Assembly: GCA_025175895.1 (NCBI GenBank)
Contig: CM046003.1
Span: forward strand, 50,958,335 to 51,022,334
Direction: 5' to 3'
From: Wurfbainia villosa
Taxonomy: Eukaryota > Streptophyta > Magnoliopsida > Zingiberales > Zingiberaceae
Length of the DNA: 64,000 nucleotides
The notes under the pieces are model-generated. The model made no database searches. It saw only the letters and a program-made list of their open reading frames with translations, and was not told the origin of the DNA. Below are positions 57,730-64,000 of this stretch, piece after piece (within the stretch, counting starts at the first letter, position 1; every line of letters starts with the position of its first letter). The position numbers and the translations under genes were made by a program.

Positions 57730-58217
57730 ATGGAAGGTCGATGAGGACATGGATATGATCGTGATCGGCCGGTTCCGATTGAGGAAGCCGCACCCCAAGA
57801 TCAAAGTACCCGCGAGCTCATCGATCTACAAAGACCAATCATGGATTATCTCAGCGATCCATGAATGGTTATTATGGTCATGGTTATGAATGTGATTGGC
57901 AGGTTTCGATTGAGGAAGCCGCACTCCAGGATCGATGTTCCCAAGAAACCATCAGGGATCTACAGAGACAAATCACAGAGTTATCTCGGCGTATATATCT
58001 TAAAGATCATAAGGTATTTAATCGACACTCTACGAATTTTGAACAACTTTATCATTGAGATTATCGTAATCGTGAAGAACAATATAAAGACCTTGTTTTT
58101 CGGATCAAGCTTCTCGAGTTTTCCAGCACATTACACGTAGAAAATATTCTTGATTGGATTGATGAAGTCGAACAAATTTTTTATTTCGAAGAAGTTTCGG
58201 ATCATGCTAAAGTAAAG
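57730..58217 (+). pseudogene. Gypsy-M gag N-terminal region (frameshifted, partly duplicated)
   Basis: Two similar segments (57745-57860 and 57868-57985) share gattgaggaagccgca and the ctacagagacaaatca stretch, a tandem duplication of the gag start. A short helical segment follows (IRDLQRQITELSRRIYLKD). After a stop at 58057 and a frameshift the gag core begins (LHVENILDWIDEVEQIFYF). Ty3/gypsy Retrotrans_gag type. Confidence 0.72.
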
Positions 58218-58544
58218 TTGGTAGCCATGACGCTTAAGGGAGAAGCCTTCATTTGGTGGTTATTATTGCGACACTCCCGAAAGAAACAGGGCAAGATCAA
58301 GATTACGGATTGGGAGAAGATGAAAAAAAAGATGAAAGGTCATTTCCTTCCTCTTAGCTATACACAATCATTATTTCATGTTCCTACCTTGAGACAGGAC
58401 ACCCGAATAATCAAGGAGCAGTCTCAGATAATGACCCCGACTCGAACTCGAGGTCGAGTTCTTTTCAAAATGGGGCAAAGAATGGAGGAGCAGTATTTGA
58501 TTGAAGAAGACAAAGGAGACTCCATCTACAATGATTTCATCTAT

Positions 58545-58805
58545 GACGAGGACAACCTTGAGAGCACGGAGTTCAGAGAAGACATAGAAGATCCCATCTA
58601 CGATGAAGATAACGATGACGACATTGAAGAAAATGTAGAAGATCTCATCTACGACGAGGGTAACCTTGAGAGCACTGAGTTCAGAGAAGACATGGATGAC
58701 CCAATCTACAATGAAGCTAACGGTGACGACATTGAAGGAAATATGGAAGATCTCATCTATGACGAGGATAACCTTAATAGCACTAAGTTCCAAGAAGATA
58801 TTGAA
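58545..58805 (+). repeat. Acidic 108-bp tandem repeat
   Basis: Units start at 58545, 58653 and 58761 with high identity (gacgaggacaaccttgagag; agaagacatagaagatccc). Each encodes 36 residues rich in Asp and Glu with IEDPIYDE and VEDLIYDE sub-motifs. Confidence 0.88.
58790..58805. repeat. Target-site duplication of the SINE, left copy
   Basis: ccaagaagatattgaa, 16 bp, repeated exactly at 59002-59017. The length is typical of LINE-mediated retroposition. Confidence 0.92.
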
Positions 58806-59001
58806 AAAAAATGTGGAACCGCCACGTTAGCGGCTCCCCACCGCTGCCCCTACATGTGGAGGGAGGTAAATCAGGTCCCAGGTGGCTAGCGCAGAAATGC
58901 GGAGTCATCGGTAGCCTGGTCATCACCTCCAGGAATCGACCCCTTGCCCTTTCAAGCCTTAACACGGCTGCGCTAGCCATCTGGGTTTGCCCTAGGGGCT
59001 A
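58806..59001 (-). mobile_element. tRNA-derived SINE, 196 bp
   Basis: Flanked by perfect 16-bp duplications. On the - strand it has a box A-like TGGCTAGCGCAGC (58967-58979) and box B GGTCGATTCC (58932-58941), as in RNA polymerase III promoters, and ends in a short T run. It would depend on LINE machinery in trans, for which the RTE LINEs nearby are possible but unproven partners. Confidence 0.85.
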
Positions 59002-59017
59002 CCAAGAAGATATTGAA
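59002..59017. repeat. Target-site duplication of the SINE, right copy
   Basis: Identical to 58790-58805. Confidence 0.92.
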
Positions 59018-59272
59018 GATTCTACCTACGGTGATGGAATTGAAGAAGACACAAATGACCCTCTCTATGATGATGATGAAAACACGAAAGATCCCATCTA
59101 CAACAATGATGACATTGACGAGGAAATTGAAGACCCCGTCTACGATGATGACATTGACAAGGTCATTGGTGATCCCATCTACGACGAGTATGATGACGAC
59201 GAGGTACTTTGCGAATATGGCCACAAGATAATGCTTGATCTCTCGCCCAAAGACGAAACAAGGGATTATTAG

Positions 59273-59693
59273 TTAATGACGACGAGCTCCTACATTAGAG
59301 GACAAAATATTATACTAGTACTCCGACAAAAGGATTCCACTCCTCTTTTGGTGCCTTCTACCTCTTCTTTCCTTTTTTCGTGTCTAGGATTTTCAAGGTG
59401 GTCTCACAAGAGAAAGCAATCTATGTCCTATCACTTCATCCAAGCAGCCTCTTTGACTCAAATCTAGATTTCTCCACCAAGGATCATGTCTACCTAATTG
59501 GAACTCGAGGACGAGTTCTTTTCAACCCTAGGAGTCTGATGCAAATGCGTCCATCACAACACGACATGCTCGTGCCCCTTAACACGAGTGGCATAATGGA
59601 GCTAATGGATGAAAGAGAAAACAAAAGTCCTTATGCCAAAGAAGAGGATGACACTGGTTCGAACTCGAGGATGAGTTCTTTTCAACCACGAGT
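59273..59693 (+). other. Gypsy-M internal 3' region
   Basis: Between the acidic frame and the 3' LTR. Contains two further copies (about 59505 and 59670) of the cgag-gagttcttttcaa block first seen at about 58450. Such a block normally occurs once, just before the 3' LTR, so the copies suggest template switching or deletion events. No pol is present. Confidence 0.6.
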
Positions 59694-60458
59694 GACTGAT
59701 GTAGGTGCATCCAACAGTCTAATCAACTTTTATCTTGTGATGCAACCTTCCCTTCTTCCAAGCCATAACGAAGAGTAATTGAGCCCCAAAACAAGGATTT
59801 CAACACCTCCATAGCCCCCTGATATGGATATGTTTCATTCTGGAATGGAACGAGACGTAAAGGAGTTCCTAGAGGCTATCACAACCTACCCATGGTCACT
59901 ACTACGGGTGTGGATCATTCCATGGCTCGACACTGGACCTCCAACAGGGACCACACCCTGCCCATGTTTCCCCACCATAATCGTGGTCCTCACTACGACC
60001 TAACTGTGGATCAGTCGACGACCATGGTTCCCACCACGACCTAATCGTGGACCAAACCACAACCATGATACATTGTCATCACTAATTTGGATTTATTAAT
60101 ATTTTATTATTAATTTTATTTGGTTTGAATTTTCTATTTAATAATTACCTTTCTATTTCGTTAAGAAATTTTTGTTTTAGTTTATTTTTTTTAGCTTTCT
60201 TACTTGCTAAGAAATTTCTGTTACAGTAGTTTATTTTATTTTAGCATTAAGAAACTTTCTCTTTCTAGGTATATTTAAACATAGGTTTAGGCTCTTGTAA
60301 GATATTCAGTTTTGATTAATAATATTTCTTTTTGTTTAAACTAAGAGGTGTCCTTCTTTTGTTTATGAATTCCCCCTTCTCCTTCGATTCTCTCTGTCCC
60401 CCTCTATCCCAACTTCTCGCATGGAAGATTTTTAGTGCCACTTTGCTCCCTGCCTGCA
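59694..60458 (+). mobile_element. Gypsy-M 3' LTR
   Basis: About 765 bp, partner of 56926-57706, ending CTGCCTGCA just before a G run. The two LTRs differ at many positions and by indels in the AT-rich part, so the insertion is older than that of TRG-I. Confidence 0.82.
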
Positions 60459-60627
60459 TAGGGGGGGGGGGGGTTGTCACTGGAAACTCATGTACTAGAA
60501 GTTGTGGATGGGAAGGGGGGATGTGGAGTGGGTTTATACCGTAGAACAAAAGAAGCATTTCAATGGAGACGAGGTTTAGGTTCCCTTTTGCATAATAGAG
60601 TAATCTTCAAACCACACAGTAGAAACG

Positions 60628-60932
60628 AAGAAACAAATGATGTGGTATGGCTTTTAAAATTTCATTATAGATTTTTATGTAATATTTCATAATGATCCTA
60701 AATATTAAATTTTATTTATAATTATTAATATGGATGGAACAGGGTGGTTAGGGTAATAGGATTTTACTTTTTTTTTAATAGTTATGTTATTAAAAAAATC
60801 CTATTACCCTAACCACCCCTTTCCATCCATATTAATAATTATAAATAAAAATTAATGTTTAAGATCATTATGAAATATTACATAAAAATCTATAATGAAA
60901 TTTTAAAAGCAATACCTCATCATTTGTTTAAC
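60628..60932. mobile_element. AT-rich foldback element (MITE-like), about 305 bp
   Basis: Two arms of about 120-135 bp (60628-60762 and 60790-60932) are near-perfect reverse complements: aaacaaatgatg, gcttttaaaatttcattata, tccatattaataattataa. A short AT loop lies between. No clear target duplication was found. It can form a long hairpin. Confidence 0.8.
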
Positions 60933-61259
60933 CTTGTCGTGTTCGGTCCCAAGCCCAGATAAAGGAGGGTTGTGTTAGATTGCCAGACAACATTAAACTA
61001 AGACAAATATTCAATGAATGGATTAATCAAACTATCGTGCTAATGCTAGGTTATTCTTCGGAAGGAATGCGTTACAGGGTCCGACTGTAACGTCTCGGTA
61101 AAGACCGCTATATTTTCAGAACTCGGGTGTAGTGAAAAATATGCAAGAGTTCGCGTTGCAAGGTTCGACTGAAATGTATTGGCAAGGACCGCTACATTTT
61201 TATGAGAACTTGGGTGTAGTGTTAAATAAGCAAGAGTTCTCATACCATAGGTTGGGTAA

Positions 61260-61806
61260 GAACAAATATTATAGAAAAATTAATAGTCTAAGATTTGGTA
61301 CATGGAACATAGGAACCCTCATTGGTAAAACAATGGAGATAGTAGATACGATGATTAGGAGAAAAATTAATATTGTATATGTACAAGAGACAAAATGGGT
61401 AGGTGAGAAGGCAAAGATGATAGATAATTCGGGTTTTAAGTTATGGTATACAGGAAAGAGTAAAACAAGAAATGGAGTGGGTATTATTGTAGATAGTTCG
61501 TTAAAGGATGAAGTTGTAGGAGTAATTAGAAAGGGGGATAGAATTATAACTCTCAAAATAGTAGTGGAGAAAGAAACTATGAACGTAATTAGTGTATATG
61601 CATCTCAAATAGGATTAGATGAAAATATCAAATTAAGGTTTTGGGATGACTCGAGTGAAGTATTACAAAATATTTTGTCAAATGAGATGATTTTAATAGG
61701 AGGCGATTTAAATGGGCATGTCGGAGTGAAAAATGATGAATATGAGAGGGTACATGGGGGGTATGAGTTTGGAACAAGAAATGAAGAAGGTAGGATTTTG
61801 CAATAG
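61260..61806 (+). pseudogene. LINE-P apurinic endonuclease domain
   Basis: Within the open frame 61132-61806: LRFGTWNIGTLIGKTMEIV, NIVYVQETKWVGEKAK, GVGIIVDSSLKDEVVGV and LIGGDLNGHVGVKNDEYERV. This is the endonuclease/exonuclease/phosphatase fold that nicks target DNA for priming; the Asn, Glu and Asp-x-Asn residues are present. A TAG at 61804 breaks the link to the reverse transcriptase. Confidence 0.87.
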
Positions 61807-62154
61807 CATATGATCTTATACTAGTTAATATATTTTTTAAGAAAAGAGAAGAATACTTGGTCACGTTCAAAAGTAGAAATAATAAATCACAAATTGACTT
61901 TCTTATGGTTAGGAAGAGAGAGAAAGATTTGTAAAGATTGTAAGATTATCCTTGGAGAAAGTTTAACTACTCAATATAAGTTAATAGTATTGAATATACG
62001 CCTCAAATATAATATTAATAGAAGGAAAATATACATGACTCCTAAAATTAAGTGGTGAAAGTTAAAGGATGAGAAATTAAATATATTCAAAGAGAAGGTA
62101 AGAGTACAAGTACTAGATGAAATATACAGTAATCCTAATACGACATAGGATAAG

Positions 62155-63621
62155 ATGGTATCAAAATTGAAAATAGTAGTCAAGAGTGTACTTAGTGAGT
62201 CAAAGGGACATGCATTACCAAGTAAAGAATCTTGGTGGTGGAATGAAAAAGTGCAAGAGAAAGTCAAGGAAAAACGAATAACATATAAGAAATTATATAT
62301 TTGTAAAAATAAGGAAAATTTGGAAAAAATATATAATAGCCAAAAAAGAAGTTAAAAAAACAGTGAATGAAGCTAAGACTGAAACTTTTGACCGGTTATA
62401 TCGAAAATTAGATACAAAAGAAGGGGAAAGAGACATTTATAGAATAGCTAAAGTGAGAGAGAGGAAGATAAAAGATCTTAATCAAATAAGATGTATTAAA
62501 GATGAATGCAATAAGGTACTAGTAAATGATGAAGAAATAAAAGAGCGGTGGAAGAAATATTTTCATCAACTTTTTAATGAAGGTTTAGGAGACCAACTTA
62601 ATTTAGGTAATTTAAGTAGGTCAAATGAGTATAAAAATTTAAATTTTTATCGTAGAATTCAAATTTCAGAAGTAGAACAAGCTTTAAATGAAATGCAAAA
62701 TGGAAAAGTCGTTGGGCCAAATGATATTCCGATAGAGGTATAGAAGTGTATAGGGAAATAAGATATTAAATGACTTAAAAAATTATTTAACTTGATATTG
62801 AAAACAAAAAGGATGTCTGATCAATGGAGGGAAGTATCATAATTCCCTTATATAAGAATAAGGGAGACATACAAACTTGTGAAAACTATAGGGGTATTAA
62901 ACTAATGATTCATACCATGAAACTTTAGAAAAGAGTAATAGAAAAAAGATTAAGGAAGGAGACCACGGTTCTAGAAAATCAATTTAGATTTATGCCAAGA
63001 AGATCGACAATAGAAGCTATACATCTTCTCAGACAACTAATTGAAAAGTATAGAGAGCAAAAGCAAGATCTACACATGGTATTCATTGATTTAGAAAAAG
63101 CTTATGATAAAGTTTTAAGAGAAATTATATGGAGAATTTTAGAAAAAAAAGGTGTTAATGTAACATATATTGAACTAATTAAGGATATGTAAGAGGAAGT
63201 AACGACCAGAGTGAAGACTTCAGGCAGATTAACTGAAGTATTTCCAATAAAGATAAGGTTACATTAAGGATTAGCTTTAAGTCTCTATCTTTTTACACTA
63301 ATCATGGACGAATTCACTGGACATATTCAAGACACAGTACCGTGGTGTATGTTGTTTGCAGATATTATTTTGGTAAATGAGACATGTGAAGGAGTAAATG
63401 TTAAATTAAAATCTTGGCGGAAAATACTAGAAGTGAATGATTTTAGGCTTAGTAGAGTAAAGACAGAATATATGAAATTTAAGTTTAGCAATATTAGACG
63501 TAATGAGACAAGTGTTAAGATAGAAGATGACGAGTTGTCTGGAACTGAGAGCTTTAAATATTCGGGATCATTTTTGCAAGATGATGGAGGAATTGAGAGA
63601 GATGTCTTACATAGAATATAA
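62155..63621 (+). pseudogene. LINE-P reverse transcriptase region (broken)
   Basis: Frames 62155-62355, 62363-62743, 62992-63192 and 63304-63621 carry RTE reverse transcriptase parts in order: GKVVGPNDIPIEV, RRSTIEAIHLLRQLIEKY, MVFIDLEKAYDKVLREIIW, then CMLFADIILVNE, where the catalytic FADD box has become FADI (63355-63366). Several frameshifts and stops separate them. It is inactive. Confidence 0.85.
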
Positions 63622-64000
63622 GCAGGATGGTTGAAATGGAGGAGAGCGTCGGGTGTTTTATGTGATCGTAAAGTGCCTCTAAAACTTAAAGAGAAGTTCT
63701 ACAAAACGGCGATTAGATCTGCTATGTTATATGACGCTGAATGTTGAGCTACTACTCGAGCACATGAGCAAAAGATGAGAGTTGTAGAGATGAGGATGTC
63801 AAGGTGGATGTGCGGACATACGAGGATGGACAGAATAAGAAATGAGAGTATTAGAGAAAAAGTCGGTGTTGCATCTATTGAAGGAAAACTCTGAGAGACA
63901 CGTTTAAGGTGGTACAGACATGTACTTAAACGGCCAATAAATGCTCCAGTTAGGCGATGTGAAACGATGACAAATATACACATCAAATGAGGATGAGGAA
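63622..64000 (+). other. LINE-P 3' part, cut by the window end
   Basis: Degenerate C-terminal LINE sequence with stops in all frames, parallel to 53930-54260 in intron 2. Confidence 0.65.

Larger units (their letters stand above)
58218..59272 (+). pseudogene. Gypsy-M gag core fused to an acidic repeat region, split by a SINE
   Basis: The first part (to about 58385) is a Retrotrans_gag core: MVAMTLKGEAFIWWLL, KIKITDWEKMKKKMKGHFLP, YTQSLF. The frame then passes into RGRVLFKMGQRMEEQYL and a strongly acidic tandem repeat: 108-nt (36-residue) units at 58545-58652 and 58653-58760, a third cut by the SINE at 58806, and shorter DPIYDD-type repeats after it to the stop at 59270. Removing the SINE plus one target copy (212 nt) puts both halves in one frame of about 281 codons. 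No pol domain exists. I know of no named domain for the acidic repeats. Confidence 0.8.
60940..64000 (+). mobile_element. RTE-type LINE (LINE-P), running off the window
   Basis: Begins near tcgtgttcggtccc. The 5' UTR (to about 61255) contains two diverged copies of a roughly 85-bp unit ending in tcgggtgtagtg...gcaagagttc. Endonuclease and reverse transcriptase frames follow. At 64000 the sequence is still about 170 bp short of the 3' end, judging by the intron 2 copy (54230-54428). It lies in the sense direction of the epimerase gene. Confidence 0.85.

Noticed and set aside
58371..58793. - strand Val/Ile/Phe-rich 140-codon frame that looks membrane-like
   Set aside because: It is the antisense shadow of the acidic repeat (Asp/Glu codons read backwards as Val/Ile/Phe).
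60459..60474. G run after the Gypsy-M 3' LTR as a possible special structure
   Set aside because: A single homopolymer, which is length-uncertain in sequencing; not enough to call a G-quadruplex.

Overview
This window is nuclear DNA of a flowering plant with a large, repeat-rich genome. The evidence is a spliced plant-type glucose-6-phosphate 1-epimerase gene with GT-AG introns, LTR retrotransposons whose primer-binding sites read TGGTATCAGAGC (initiator Met-tRNA), and typical plant CACTA, hAT, Mutator-like, RTE-LINE and SINE elements. The species cannot be fixed from the sequence; a monocot is only a guess. No rRNA, tRNA gene or CRISPR array was seen.

Positions 1-29.8 kb are a Russian doll of transposons on the + strand. 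A CACTA end (1-328) abuts a decayed Ty1/copia element (Copia-A, gag from 509, 3' LTR 14235-16062). Copia-A is split by a Ty3/gypsy element (Gypsy-B, LTRs 2566-5034 and 9870-12354, 5-bp TSD gtttg). Copia-A itself sits inside the RNase H gene of another copia element (Copia-C, 16063-16420 onward). Copia-C's 3' LTR is split by a SIRE-like element (SIRE-D, 17786-29466, TSD tacat). SIRE-D's gag zinc knuckle is split by an Angela-like copia element with an almost intact 1,129-codon gag-pol frame (Copia-E, 20178-29007). Copia-E is in turn split by a 656-bp hAT element (27562-28217, 8-bp TSD cctcaaag).

Positions 30-42.3 kb hold a probable solo LTR (30069-31133) and then a - strand, Tork-like copia element (Copia-H). 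Copia-H is interrupted between its pre-integrase and integrase regions by a non-autonomous gag-only LTR element (TRG-I, 35499-40799, TSD atggc).

Positions 44.4 kb to the end carry the one host gene recognised. Five exons (44403-56195) encode the first 173 residues of a glucose-6-phosphate 1-epimerase family protein. The last exons are not in the window. Intron 2 (8.2 kb) holds an RTE LINE copy, a 1.9-kb Mutator-like foldback element and a gypsy remnant. The sequence after exon 5 (at least 7.8 kb) holds a gag-only gypsy derivative with an acidic repeat and a SINE inside it, an AT-rich foldback, and an RTE-type LINE that runs off the window end.

The most notable signals are these: paired CAGTCGACTG palindromes about 21 bp apart shared by three SIRE-type LTRs; four small hairpins in the Copia-E leader; a SINE whose removal restores an acidic-repeat reading frame; the gag-only elements; and a small membrane-protein ORF upstream of the Copia-H gag.
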